64,000 nt of DNA from Populus alba. Taxonomy: Eukaryota; Streptophyta; Magnoliopsida; Malpighiales; Salicaceae. A program made the translations under genes and the position numbers. The notes under the pieces were generated by a model. The model did not search any database. It saw nothing but the letters and a program-made list of their open reading frames with translations, and was not told the DNA's origin. This document shows positions 43,330 to 55,797 of the stretch, piece after piece. Every line of letters begins with the position of its first letter. Positions within the stretch are counted from its first letter, which is position 1. Location: assembly GCF_005239225.2 (NCBI RefSeq), contig NC_133297.1, positions 18,464,147-18,528,146 of the forward strand, in the 5' to 3' direction.

Positions 43330-46145
43330 TGTAAACCCCGGTCAAAACACGTATTTTGACAAATTAATGATAAATGTGGTAATATTGAATTTATTGAGTA
43401 TAAATTAAGGGGAAATGTCATGAGGATCTAAGTAAATAAATTAATGCTTCAAATTCAGATATTAGCGTAAAAGACACTATTGTCTAGTTTTACGGTATTG
43501 ATGATATATCTCAATCCGATCGTTGGATTGAGCTGAAATTTTATAAGGAATCTCTAGACATATTGTTTTATATTAGGTTCAAATTTCGTGTCAATCGGAG
43601 TTTGGAAAGGATTTACGAGAGTACTGAAAATCAAGTAAATTGAAGAAGATGACACAAGGGGCATTAACAAGGGCATTTTTGTAATTTTATCAAAACAAAT
43701 ACTCTCCTCTTCTCTCTTTAAAAACAGAGCACGTCCTCTGCAAATGAAAAAAAACAGGAGGGAGACCATTTGTTTTGTCCCATTTTCTTCATTTTCTCTT
43801 CATTTCTTCAAGCTAAATCAAAAGGGAGTGTTCTTAGGAGGATTATATCCAAGAAAACAAATTAAATGACAACTTAGAGAGTTATAGAGCTTGGGAGAAA
43901 CAAAGAGAAGAAGCTGGAAATTGGAAGAGGAGGACATGATTTTAGTAAATTTTTGCAAGAATTCATTGAAATAAGTTAAAGTAGCAAAGGTAAGCAACAT
44001 ACCCTTTAGTAATTTCGTTTTTCTCTCTTGTTCTTGCATAGGGAGAAGAAAACCTCCAAGTTTAAAATTCTAGGGTTCATGTAAATATTTTGGGGGAGTA
44101 ATTGAACATGTGAATTTCGAGATTAATTGCATGATAATGGCTTGATTTGCTGAAAAATAGAAGGAATAAATTGATTTGAAACTATGGATTTTGGGATTGC
44201 AACAGGGCAGGCACTTCGGCAGCCATAGTTTGACTTTCCACCGTTGGATTAGATTGATTTTTGGATATGTTATTATACTCAATGTTACCTGCATTCTTTC
44301 TGACCAGAGGGATTGGAAATATCAGACTTGGTTTGAGGGCTGTCACCGGAGGAACATTTCTGGAAAATCACCCTTCAAGACAGCCTTGTTCATCAGCTGT
44401 TATATCATCGTTTCACCGTTGGATTGATCTGGATTTTTGATATGTTGTTCATCCAGATGTTATATGAATTCTGAACGGTTTAGATCGGAAAAGAACACTC
44501 CTACCAGAAATTGCACTTCCCGAACAGCAGGTCTCCAAATTTCAGGTCAGTCCGGTATTGTTCTGATATCGGGAGTTTTAACCGTTAGATGTATGTTAAT
44601 TTTGGATATGTTATTCTAATGATGATGATGTATAATTCCACCATTTGGATTTATTGAATTCTGAATTTACAGAATGATGTTTTAAGTTTGGTTTGAGAAA
44701 TATTGAATGAAAATATTAGGTTTAGCATAAAAAGAATGTTTTGGGACTAAGGATAATGGAAATGGGTTTAATGATGATGGTTGTGTTTGTGTTATGTTTG
44801 AGTAATGTTTTATGTGTTGATAAGTGATGGTATAGTTAAATTCTATAAAGAATAGTGATTGATTAATACTTTGGTTGTGTTAGAATGGGAAATCATGTTG
44901 TAAGTTGAATTATGATATAAGGAATCATTTTGAGTGTGCTTTTGGAAAACATTTGGCAAGTGGTCATTGATGAAATTTAAGTTAAATTACATTGTTTGGT
45001 GATAGATTAAATGTCTTGGGACAAAAGAAAATCGGTGACGAAAAGTCATGCCCTTTGGACATTGAAGATCATTGATGAAGAATTGAATTAAATGGGCGTT
45101 TAATGTTAGTGTAAATAAATTCTAATGTAAATGAATTTAAATGAAAAGTAAGAAAATAAAATACATTCATGGAAATTGTTTACGGAAGTATTTGATATTG
45201 TGAATTTATGAATATTATGAATAAATCGTGAAGATTCAATCATGATTCAAGATGTTATATTAAAAATGTAGGAGAAGCATTCACTCGACTTCTCAGGAGC
45301 TCGTATAGTAGGAGCTTAAGGAGGGACTGCAGGAGGGGCACACCAACAAGGCGGAAGAGCGAGTTGAGCTTCTGCAGCTGGTAGGTGTTCTATACCTACA
45401 CTTTTTACGTAGCGTTAATTTACTAACTTATTAAATTCTTGGTCTTTGCATCTATGGGTGGAACCACAAAGAGAGAGGATAAAGTGAAATAAACGAGAAA
45501 TTAAAAATGGATTTGAGTACTTGATTGGGTTAAGAATATGAATTACACTAATAGACTTCATTGATGATCATTCCTCGAACTTGATTAGCCGATCTCGAAT
45601 GCGGAGGCTAATGATGTTAGTAAGGTTTACTAACATTGGCACAATCATCCCTAAAAACGAGGGATACTGAATTTGATTAACTATTCGGGTGAGAATAGTT
45701 AATGATATTGACCGGTGCTGTCAATATCGGCAATCACATGAAACTTGATTAGCCGGTCCCGAATGCGGAGGCTAATGATGTTAGTAAGGTTTATTAACAT
45801 CGGCACAATCATCCCTAAAAACGAGGGATACTGAATTTGATTAACTATTCAGGTGAGAATAGTTAATGATATTGACCGGTGTTGTCAATATCGGCAATCA
45901 CACGAAACTTGATTAGCCGGTCCCGAATGCGGAGGCTAATGATGTTAGTAAGGTTTACTAACATCGGCACAATCATCCCTGAAAACGAGGGATACTGAAC
46001 TTGATTAACTATACGGGTGAGAATAGTTAATGATATCGACCGGTGTTGTCGATATCGGCAATCACATGAAACTTGACTAGCTATTCCTGAAGTGAAAGCT
46101 AATGATGTCAAGAATCTTGACATCAACATTTCCGGAAATATTCCA
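43330..46145 (+). mobile_element. Solo LTR, 2816 bp, TSD AGATA
   Basis: The ends are TGTAAACCCCGG and GGAAATATTCCA. The duplication AGATA is exact (43325-43329 and 46146-46150). A TATA-like CTTTAAAAAC near 43717 and a downstream leader suggest plus-strand transcription. The last 850 bases (45290-46145) resemble 55310-55760 of another LTR and contain the 164-bp hairpin array. It is inserted between the TNP2 and TNPA-like genes of CACTA copy 3. Confidence 0.88.
45578..46086. repeat. 164-bp tandem array, five hairpins per unit
   Basis: Units start AACTTGATTAGCC or a close variant at 45578, 45742, 45906 and (partial) 46070. Each unit has five consecutive inverted repeats: ATTAGCC/GGCTAAT, GATGTTAGTAA/TTACTAACATC, ATCCCT/AGGGAT, ATTAACTATTC/GAATAGTTAAT and GATATTGAC/GTCAATATC. 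In the third unit the last stem is GATATCGAC/GTCGATATC, so both arms changed together. The partial fourth unit adds GATGTCAAG/CTTGACATC. Confidence 0.93.
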
Positions 46146-46340
46146 AGATATTATGAGATAAATGTTGACATCTCTTCAACAATATAGGCCTCACATATCG
46201 AAGCCTCAACATGCGCCTTGTTCTTAACCTTTTTCTTGAGATTAAACAAGTACCTGCATTGAATTACAATTCAAGTATTTCCAATTAAGAAAAACATAGA
46301 AAAAACTTTTCGATATGAATTCCATTGCAATTGTAATATC

Positions 46341-48626
46341 TCACCGTTCGAATGGGTACATCCATCTATACTGGACCGGTCCTCCAGCTTTTGCCTCGAA
46401 CGGTAGATGTATAGGGAGATGCTCCATTGAGTCAAAAAATGAAGGAGGGAATATCATCTCAAGTTTGCATAGTGTCTCGATGATATTCGTTTGAAGCCTC
46501 TCAATGTGCTCAACATTCAACTTGGAGCATATATCTCTAAAGAAATGACTGATCTCCATCAGTGCATCCCATATTCCCTTTGGCAACAAATCACGAAAAG
46601 CTAATGGGATGAGTGTTTGCATAAACACGTGGCAGTCATGACTCTTCATTCCATACAATCCGCAGTCCTCTATGTTAACAAGCCTTGATATGTTCGATGC
46701 ATGTCCATCCGGAAAACGCAGACTCTTAAGCCATTTGAAGACTAGCAGTTGTGCGATTTTCTCTAACACGAAGCTTGCCCTTGGTTTTGCGACCCGTGAC
46801 TCCTCATAAACCAACTCCATATTTTTACGGTTACAGTATAAAGCTATATCAAATCTCGACTTGATGTTGTCCTTTGTCTTTCCCTTCACATCCATGATGA
46901 TGTTGAAAATATTCTCAAACATGTTCTTTTCGATGTGCATGACGTCAAGGTTATGGCGAAGAAGATTGGTCTTTCAATAAGGAAACTCCCAAAAGATACT
47001 TCGCTTTACCCAATTATGGGTCAAACCAAAACCAGGAAACTTTTGCTTACCTAATTGAAGGCCAAACACAATGTCACCGTACTCTGATACAACATGATGC
47101 AATTCTTCACCAGAAAGACGCGGGGATGCAACATCTTTTTCAACTCTGCCAACAAAGAAATCTTTTTTGTTCTTTCTGAACCTGTGATTAAGTAGCAAGA
47201 AGCGACGGTGACAGTAAAAAAAAGAAGCTTTACCTCCGTTTGCTAGCGTGAATGCCTTGTTGTTTTCCATGTAGTATGGACATGCGAGTTTTCCATGCGT
47301 GCTCCAACCAGAAAACATTCTATAAGCTGAAAAATCATTGATAGTCCACATCAAAGCCGCCCTCACAAGGAAATTTTGTTTCCTCGATATATCATAAGTC
47401 AGAGCTCCAGAGGACCACAACTACGCCAGCTCATCTATCAACGGTCGAAGAAAAACATCTATATTCCGCCCCGGGCTGCTTGGACCGGGTATGACAGTAG
47501 ATAGAAACATGAACTCTGGCCTCATACACATTCCCGGTGGCAAGTTATAAACTGTGAGTATGACCGGCCAACAAGAATAGGGAGCAGCAAATGACCCAAA
47601 TGGGTTGAATCCGTCTGTACACAACCCAAGACGGACATTCCTTGATTCAGCTGAAAAGTCAGGATGCACACTGTTAAAGCGTTTCCACGCTTCGCCATCA
47701 GAAGGATGCACCATCACACCATCAACCGCATCATGTGTTTGGTGCCATGTCATGTGCTCAGCAGTCCTTCGTGACATGAATAACCTCTACAGTCTAGGTG
47801 TGATCGGGAAATATCTAAGTTTTTTATACGCCACTAGAGTCTTTCCCCTGCCAGTTTTAGGTTTGTAACGTAAATGCCCGCATGTCATGCACTCGGTCAT
47901 CTCATCATTTTCAAGGTAGTATAACATGCAGAAGTTAGGGCACATGTCAATTTTCTGGTATCCTAAACCGAGGGGTTTTATCATGGACTTCGCAGCATAG
48001 AAGTTCTCTTTGAGCCTGTTCCCTTCAGGTAAAATGCTTCTTGCCCAATCAATAATTTTGTCATACTCGGCCTCACTCAGCCTGTGATCTGACTTGATGG
48101 TGAACATTTGTGCCACGACTGACAATTTATTGTGGTTTGTGCAGCCATCCCATAATGGTTCGTCAGAATCTTTCAACAAATCATAAAACCTAGCTGCCTC
48201 TGCATTAGATTCTTCTTCTACGATTGGACATTGACTGACATTACCTTGATTCATTCTCATTGCATCCATAACCATGTTTCTGTAAGGATTAGTGTTGTCA
48301 TTTGCCGCTTCATGCACGTTGCTAGCACTAGAAGTTGACCCAACCACCGTTTCTCCCATTCTCCTCTTACTAACAAATACTTCTCCATGTGCATACCAAC
48401 ACTAGTAATTCTCCATAAACCCTTTGTGTAGAAAATGCATCATTACAACATCTGGATGCAGATACTTTTTATTTTGACACTTCCTGCATGGACACCTAAT
48501 ACCGCCTCCAGTAAAATTTCTAGGAATAGATGTTGCGAAATTAATAAAACCCTGAACCCCGTTACAATAATCCATCCTCCGCAATCCTTGGGGTGAATCT
48601 CGATACATCCATGAACGATCATCCAT
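46341..48626 (-). pseudogene. TNP2-like CACTA transposase, several nonsense codons
   Basis: The start codon at 48624-48626 opens the transposase-associated domain (MDDRSWMYRDSPQGLRRMDY, CPCRKCQNKK). The Transposase_21 core runs 48359-46974 (TAEHMTWHQTHDAVDG, FNPFGSFAAPYSCWPVIL, THGKLACPYYM). The DUF4218-type region is 46940-46341 (GLYGMKSHDCHVFMQ, LIPLAFRDLLP, GGPVQYRWMYPFER). The frame is interrupted by stops at 48402-48404 (CAG in copy 2), 47787-47789 (CAG in copy 1), 47421-47423, and 46974-46976 (TGA where the family has Trp). Apart from these the frame is continuous, and further C-terminal domains are cut off before the LTR insertion. It is not functional, although the decay is limited to point changes. 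Confidence 0.9.
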
Positions 48627-48797
48627 GACTTATATCGAACCTCTATAAAATTATGATGACATCATGTATATATTAATTAACTAAGTTAGGTAAATAAACT
48701 TGTAAATATATTACTTTACCTCGAGATTATCCAACAAACCAATGACAACTTCTCATAAATATTAAATATTCATTATCATTTATCAACGTCCATACAA

Positions 48798-48837
<40 letters not shown>

Positions 48838-49833
48838 TAACAGAAATTACCACTCTGCAATACCATCGATAAAACTTAAAAAGGACCCATTAAGCAAGCT
48901 ATTAATTATTTCAAAACATAACATGTAATTCGGTAATTCCACAAAGTTTTAACAATTTACAAACAAATACAATCTTACAAAATCTAAAACAAACCATAAC
49001 AGGTATAAAATTATACATTCATAAGCTATAAGTTTGTTTGAGAAATAACAATAAAACATGTACATCTACTAAAAAAAATACATATACTAAAAAAACAATA
49101 AAATTGACATTTAAATGTTAAAATTTAAAAAGATAGAATTACTTACAAAAATTGATAAAATCCATCGGTAAATCAGAACATGGATGTTGTGACCACAAAA
49201 TTTTAAGAAATACAACTGCTGAGATGAGAAAGATTTTTGTTTGGGGGCGAGGGGGGGCTGGTTATTTGCAGATGGGGAGACTTAGGATTAGGAAGAAGAA
49301 GGAGAAATGGGGGAGGAGAGTGTCGGTAGGGCGGCCATATATTCACTTTTTCCGACGGACTCACCAATGGACCAACACCGTCGGTGATTCCGTCGTGAAT
49401 TGTGACGGGGAATCGACACGTCACCGCACGGACCAGGTTTTTTAAATCCCTCGGCGATTTCATCGGTATTTTTTGACGATGCACCTGTCACGTCACCCGT
49501 ACAGACCTGGCATTCAAATCCGTTGGTGATTCCGTCGGTATTGTTGACGGTGAACCGGTCACGTCACCCGTACGGGTCCTAGGTTTTGAATCCGTCGGTG
49601 ATTCTGTCGGAAAAATCACCCGCCAAAACCTCCGCCTCAGGTACTCGCCCTTTTTTCATTAATTCTGAACTTTTCGTCTGTAATTCGGTCGGTAATTACA
49701 GACGGAATCTAACTGTTGGTAATTACCGACCGAATTACGGACGAAAATATTTCGTCGGTAGTTTCGACCAAAAAATACCGACAGAAATATGTCGTTGGGG
49801 ATTCCGTTGGTATTTAGCGAGTTTCTGGTAGTG
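48627..49833 (-). repeat. CACTA copy 3, 5' subterminal region
   Basis: There is no gene. It includes a TA microsatellite (about 48802-48834), the GGGGGCGAGGGGGG tract near 49243, and about 500 bases of CCGTCGGT/ACCGACGG words before the terminus. It matches 26470-27627 and 1944-2662. Confidence 0.85.
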
Positions 49834-49836
49834 TAT

Positions 49837-51896
49837 TAACATTATGAAAAAGGAAGGAGAAAATATGATTCGCTGCAGACAACACAATTTCGGCAGTGAA
49901 CTCTGATTCGCTGTAGACAACACATTTTGACAGTGAACACTAGTTCGTTACAGACAACACATTTCGACAGCGAATGTTGATTCACTGCATACAACACAAT
50001 TTCAGCAACGAACTTTGATTCACTCTAGACAACGCAATTTTAGTAGCGAACTCTGATTCTCTCTAGACAAACACTGGTTAGCTGCACACAACACAATTTC
50101 AGCAACGAACACTGATTCGCTCTAGATAATGAAATTTCAGAAACGAACACTAGTTTGCTGCACACATCATAATTTCAACAGCGAGCTCTGATTCGCTCCA
50201 GACAACGTAATTTTGACAACGAACTCTGATTTGCTATAAACAACACAATTTCTGCACTGAACATTAGTTCGCTGCACACAACACAATTTAGGCAGGGAGC
50301 TCTCATTCGCTGTAGACAACATAATTTGAATAGTGAACTTTGATTCGCTCCAGACAATGCAATTTCAGTAACAAACTCTGATTCCTTGCACATAACACAA
50401 TTTTAGCAGCAAAAACTAATTCACAGCAGATACTATAATTTCACAGCGAACACTTGAGTCACTGCAGACACTATAATTCAATAATGAACGCCTGATTCAC
50501 TACAAACACTATAATTCAATAGTGAACACCTGATTGACTGCAGACAACACAATTCGGCAACAAATACTAATTCATTGCAGACAACACAATTTAGCAGCGA
50601 AAACCTGATTCGTTGCAGACACTATAATTTGGTAGGAAACATCCATATGCGTTTCGGTTCCAGCACACCGTTTGCTATTAAAAAACTAGCATAATCACAT
50701 AATTTCAAGCGTGAACAACCATATGCAATTTAGTTTAAGCATACAATATGTTCTTATCATTCAGCAGAATCACACAATTTCAAGCATGAACATCAACATG
50801 CATTTCGGTTCCAGCATACAATTGGTTCTTAAAATCCAGCAAAGTTACACACTTTATGCATTGCATCATTTCTTTACTCCTTTATGTAAGTTCTTCCATC
50901 ATGTATGAAAAACCAAAGCATCAATCATCCCCATGCATTTTGTTTTAGTTTAAATATGGTCCAGGAGTTCAACAATGTCATTTTCATGCATTTCATCACA
51001 TATTTACATGTTGTTCAACCCTCACTATGGTCAGTCATCCCTCAAAGTTTATGCATTTAAAATTTATTTATTTCTTTTGTTAAATGTTCTGGAAGTAGTT
51101 TCCCCTAATCAGCCCCGTTTTTGTCCTTATTTCTAGACTAAATTTCCTTAATAGCTGGTGTAAGGATCCTAGGCCATTTTCTTCTTCCTTTTCAGTCCCT
51201 AAGTCACAAGAACAATGTAGAAGGGTTTTGGTTCATACCTCACGGCTTTTTAATAGGTTCCAAGTGTAGTTTTAGATGTATCTATTTCTTTTTCTATCTA
51301 GTTTTCTCTTCTTCTTTTCTTATGTAGCTTGGCCGGCGTACTACACCCTCTCTCCTTTCATGAATTTTGTCTCTAACCTCACCCTCTAGGTTTCCTTTAG
51401 CTCACACATTTAATGGAGGGGGCATGTAGCTAGATTAGGTCTGGTTTTTTGTGGAGAGAAAGCAGAGGAGCAAGAGCATGTAGCTACTGTAGCTAATCTT
51501 TGGGAAGAGGAAGGGTCTCCTTTTCTCTCTCTTTGTATTTATAGCCCTTATAAGCGTGTTGAGGTGTTTGGGGGTTGTTCAACCTTATCCTTTTCCTCTT
51601 TTGGGTTATCTTGAGTTGGTTTCTATTCCAATTCTCCCCTAGGATAAGCTGATCCAACACTAATTTTTTGTTGAGTTTTTAGTGTCGCTATTGATTTAGA
51701 AATCAGCAGCAAAACTGTGTTGCTGCCGATTCAGAAATCGACAACCAAAAACTGTGACGCCGTTGATTCAAAAATCAACAATGAAGAACTTTGTCGTTGT
51801 TGATTCAGAAGTCGACAGCCAAAAACTATTTTGTTGCCGATTCAGAAATCCTACATCTAACGAACTGCATCACCTCGTGGTGTATTTGTTTCAACA
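49837..51896 (-). repeat. Tekay-type LTR copy 2, right part
   Basis: It continues the LTR after the CACTA insertion. A degenerate array of about 36-bp units with TTCGCTGCAGACAACACAA words (49865-50640) matches the position of the 76-bp array of the first LTR. A TATA box on the minus strand (51536-51543) is conserved, and a degraded GCTGCCGATTCAGAAATCG array lies at 51690-51855. The right end is probably TTGTTTCAACA at 51896. No polypurine tract or pol follows, consistent with a solo LTR. Confidence 0.65.
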
Positions 51897-52089
51897 ATAA
51901 CCACATTATTTAATTTACTCAATATCTTAGTCATATATTAATTACTTCACTCTTAACCTTTGAAATTTAATACTTCTAAATTCAATCAATTAATTTACAT
52001 AATCTTTTCAAAACTTAAATACCCAGCTAACTCATCTCGATTACCAATAATTCTAACACTTTCATATAATTTCCCACAAATTTGGTTAT

Positions 52090-52625
52090 TCTTGGGAGAG
52101 GCATGGGGAAGAGCCAAGTCTCTTGGGTATTGCAATCTTACTTGACCTAAGACAATTGGGTCAAAAGTCAAACCCTAGGCTAATGGGTTCACATTAGGAT
52201 CCAATAATCTTGGGTCTTGCGTCCCCACTGAAATGTAATGGGTTTGAATTGCAATCAGATCCAAGGCTTTTGGGTCACTCATTTAAGAGGGGTCGAAAGC
52301 TCTTGAGCCTAGTGTTGTAGTCAGACCCCCTTAAACTTGGGTAAGTTTATTGTTATTATTATTATTAAATATATTATTCTTTGTATTATAATTAATATTG
52401 AAAATATTATTATGTGTTATAAATTTTATTTTTTATTATAATTAATATTATTAATATCATAATTAATAAATTTTAAAAATATATCATTAATTTTGAAAAA
52501 CAAACATGGATTTGATTTCAAGGGTAAAATTATTATTATTATTGTTGTTGTTGTTGTTAAATTAATAAATTTGAAGAAAAATATTATTATTATTATCAAA
52601 GAAAAACAATAAGTTTTATTTGAGT
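52090..52625. repeat. ATT-rich dispersed repeat, copy 5
   Basis: The head with CTTGGGTATTGCAATC and ACCCTAGGCTAATGGG, then ACTTGGGTAAGTTTATTG and ATT triplets, ends near GAAAAACAATAAGTTTTATT. The order is the same as at 35500-36330. There is no gene. Confidence 0.75.
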
Positions 52626-53262
52626 GTATTGAAGAACTTATGATTTCCTTGTTTAATTAGTTGAGATGTGTTGTTACAATGTGATTGATAACTAGGAAAA
52701 AATTGCATCACGTACAAGAAGGAGGAGCCCTTAGTTCCTTTGGGTAGGTTCGGCCGAAGTAAAAACAAATTAATTAAATTAGTGAAAATAACCTTGGGAG
52801 ATCATAATTACATGGGTTGCCATGTATATGGTGATGACATAGTTGTATTGGAGGAGAAGGAAGGGATTGGAGATAAAATTGAACATACTTTATCTATTGA
52901 TGAAACAAAGCAGTTTTTTCGCCCTAATTCTTGTGGGAATTCAAACATGAAGACAATAGAATCCAGGGAGGGGCCATAGAAGTTGTAGCCCGGAGTGTTA
53001 GCTTTCCAATGAATCTGACCCCACCTAATTTGGATTCCTATAACTTCGAATATGAATAAAATTTTAAGGGGAGGTCAAGTTGTCACCCCTGCTAGCAGAT
53101 TTAGCTAAGTCGACAAAATGGTGAAATTTAACAATATTAAGGGTGGAATTCATTTTCTCGCCCTTCATGAAGTGTGTAACGTCATGCCTTGATCTTCAGA
53201 AAGGAATAAACTGTGATTGAAATTGAATTCATGATGTTCATTAGGACTACTAATTTTAGCCT
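52626..53262 (+). repeat. LTR fragment, direct duplicate of 54590-55175
   Basis: It shares with 54590-55175 the phrases CTTAGTTCCTTTGGG, AGAAGTTGTAGCCCGGAGTG, TTAGCTTTCCAATGA, AAGTCGACAAAATGG and TGATGTTCATTAGGA in the same order and orientation. Neither LTR end is present, so it is an internal piece. The 80-codon frame at 52740-52979 is not supported as a gene, since the duplicate does not keep it. Confidence 0.75.
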
Positions 53263-53972
53263 CCCTAACAAATAATCATGGCTCTGCCCCGACCTATAAT
53301 TACTATTGTGTATTTTCGCATACATATAAATAAATAAAATTGACTAAAAATAACTTAAATCATTGTATTATTCTCAACTATTACACTATTATTCTCAACT
53401 GTTACACTATTTTGAATATAATGACTATAAATTTAGTGCCAACTTTTTTTAGGCGTCTGCTCCCGACAAATTTCAGATGGCTTTATAGACTTTAATTTTT
53501 GAAACCCAGCCATGGAAGGACTTGAAGGTAAAATGCTTATTACTTTCTGTATGATAGAAAAGCTACTTATAAAGGCATTATTAATAAATCGAGCTTCTTT
53601 TGTTTTTTGGCAGTCTCATATTGAGGGCATTTTTTTATGCGGGTTGCTGAGTGACATTGACCGATGCAAGTCAATTATAGTGTGAGTTTGTTTGATGTTT
53701 TTTCCGTTTTAATTTTTTTTATCTTACTGTATTGTTGTGAATTGGGCTCGTACTGCGCGCGCGCACATTTTTGATAGTGTTTTTGATGGAATAACGCTTG
53801 ACTGAAAAGTTCTAGTTGCCCAGTGAAGAATTGGCGACAGTTGAACAAATTGAAGAATTGTTATGATTTATATGAACAGTATCGTTTTAGAAAAAGATTG
53901 TAGTGCATTATGCTTTTAAAGTTGATAATAAAGTAATTTTGTGATTTTATTATATATATTCTAGTTGTGTTA
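53263..53972. other. Unassigned sequence, possible exon remnants
   Basis: A TTTGGCAG acceptor-like site at about 53605 precedes TCTCATATTGAGGGCATTTT, and GAAGGTAAAATG at about 53525 could be a donor, but the predicted peptides are short and unrecognised. It includes the alternating run TGCGCGCGCGCAC near 53753. There is no supported gene. Confidence 0.35.
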
Positions 53973-55434
53973 TGTGAAGCCCGAGAATAAAGTATACAAA
54001 AAGGGGGAGGTTATAATAATTCAAAATTTTGTTATAACACAAAAAAATGCAAAAACAAAAGGGGGGCTAAAATAAGAAAAAGGGAGAAAGATGGGGCCAA
54101 AATGGAATTAAGAAGAAATGGGACTATAAATACCCATTTCTTTTATCATCTATGGCCGACTGATAACAAGAAGAAGATGGGGAGAATTTCAGATTTTTCC
54201 TTCATCAAATCTAGGAGTAAACACCTAAAATTACTATACCCACATAAGCCTCAGAATTATTAAGTGGAGGAACACAATTGGGTGGAGAATTAACAAGAAG
54301 AAAAATGAAGAATTGGTGAAGAAAAGAGGGGGAAGAGTGGCTAACTATATGCAAGGAGAAGAAGGCTAAGATTCTTCTAAAATTTTTGAACTAAAGTTTA
54401 GATTCCATCCAAGTAAGGAGTTCTAATTCCAATTTCTATGAAATTAACTTCAATTTGATTAGAAGTTCGTGATTTTCTTGAATTGAAAATTAGGGTTCTT
54501 TAACATAAAATGTTGGAAAAGGTAGAAATGAGTGAGATTAAATGGACTGGAATAATCTAAGTGCCTTAAAGAAGAAGAAGAAATGAGTGCAAAAAAGAGA
54601 GCAAGGGAACTCTTGGTTCCTTTGGGCATGTTCTCGACTAAGAGATACTGCAGATAGGGAATGAGAACTTATGATTTGCTTAATTAATTAACTTGATACA
54701 AATGACCTTAAGAGGACATAAATGAGATTGTTGCCATGAATAAAGGGAGGGCATGGTTATGATTGATGAGGAAGCAAGGATTAAAGATGAATTGGAGATA
54801 CTTTCTCTATTAGCAAAATAAGGCAGGTTCGTTTCCCTGGTTCTTGAGGGAATTTGGACCTAAAAACTACAGAATCCAGGGAGGGTCCCTCATAGAAGTT
54901 GTAGCCTGGAGTGTTAGCTTTCCAATGAGTGTGACCCCGTCTAATTTAGTTTCCTGAAACTCTAAATATGAATAAAAATCTGAGAAGAGCTTCAGCTATC
55001 GCCACTACTAGCACTTTCAGCCAAGTCGACAAAATGGCGAGTTTTAGTCGTATTAAGGATAGAATTCATTTTCTTTCCCTTTGTTAAATGTGTAACATTG
55101 TGTTGTGATATTTATAAAAGAATAAAATGTGATTAAAATTAAAGTCATGATGTTCATTAGGATTACTAAAGAGCTGGAATTTTAAAGGATTATAATAGGG
55201 GATTTAGGTGAGAAAGAATAGTGATAAAGAGAAATGAATATTATTGCCATTTTTTCTATTGTGTTGTGATATGTGGACTAATATGGAATAATGATGGGTG
55301 TTTGTGGTTTCAGGAGGAACTGTGGAAGGAATACAGCAACAACAAGGGAACACAAGTCGAGCGTCTACAACAAGTAGGTACTCGATACCTATATCTCCGC
55401 TAGTTAATAATTATTTTAACTAAGTTAGCCAAGT

Positions 55435-55765
55435 TGATTAACTATTCGAGTTCAGAATAGATAATGATATTGGCGGGTGATGTCGATATTGGCAAAATTT
55501 ATAAACTTGATTAACTATTCAGGTTCAAAATAGTTAATGATATCGGTGGGTGACATCAATATCAGCAAAATTTATAAACTTGATTAACTATTCGGGCTCA
55601 TAATAGTTAATGATATCGGCGGGTGACATCTATATCAGCAAAATTTATAGACTTGATTAGCTTTTTGCGGTGAAAGCTAATGATGTCAAGAATCCTAATA
55701 ATGGCATACCTGAGGACCTCCCTAGGTAACATAGAACATTGATTAACTATTTTGGTCCAAAAAAT
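55435..55765. repeat. Hairpin repeats, 60-bp units, degenerate
   Basis: Three or four units with ATTAACTATTC..GAATAGTTAAT-like stems and GATATC..GGTGAC..ATATC stems, followed by ATTAGCTTT/AAAGCTAAT and AACTATTTT/AAAATAGTT. These are homologues of stems 1, 4 and 5 of the array at 45578. In the last, the arm has gained extra T residues and the other arm extra A residues. Confidence 0.8.
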
Positions 55766-55797
55766 AGTTAATGACATCAATGGTTGTGTTAAAGGAA

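Larger units (their letters stand above)
41350..49833 (-). mobile_element. CACTA element copy 3, both ends present, TSD TAT
   Basis: The left terminus is CACAACAAGAATTC (41350) and the right terminus, on the minus strand, is CACTACCAGAAACTCGC (49833). The target duplication TAT is exact (41347-41349, 49834-49836). Reading on the minus strand, the element has a subterminal region (49833-48630), the TNP2 transposase (48626-46341), a solo-LTR insertion (46145-43330), the TNPA-like protein (about 43050-42064) and the 3' subterminal region. Without the LTR it is about 5.7 kb. It is inserted in the Tekay-type LTR. Confidence 0.93.

Noticed and set aside
52740..52979. 80-codon frame GRFGRSKNKLIKL...
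   Set aside because: Its duplicate at 54600-54860 has stops in the same frame, so it is not maintained as protein.
55221..55403. 60-codon frame in the LTR near 55300
   Set aside because: Lies in LTR sequence. The homologous part at 45290-45400 does not preserve the frame.
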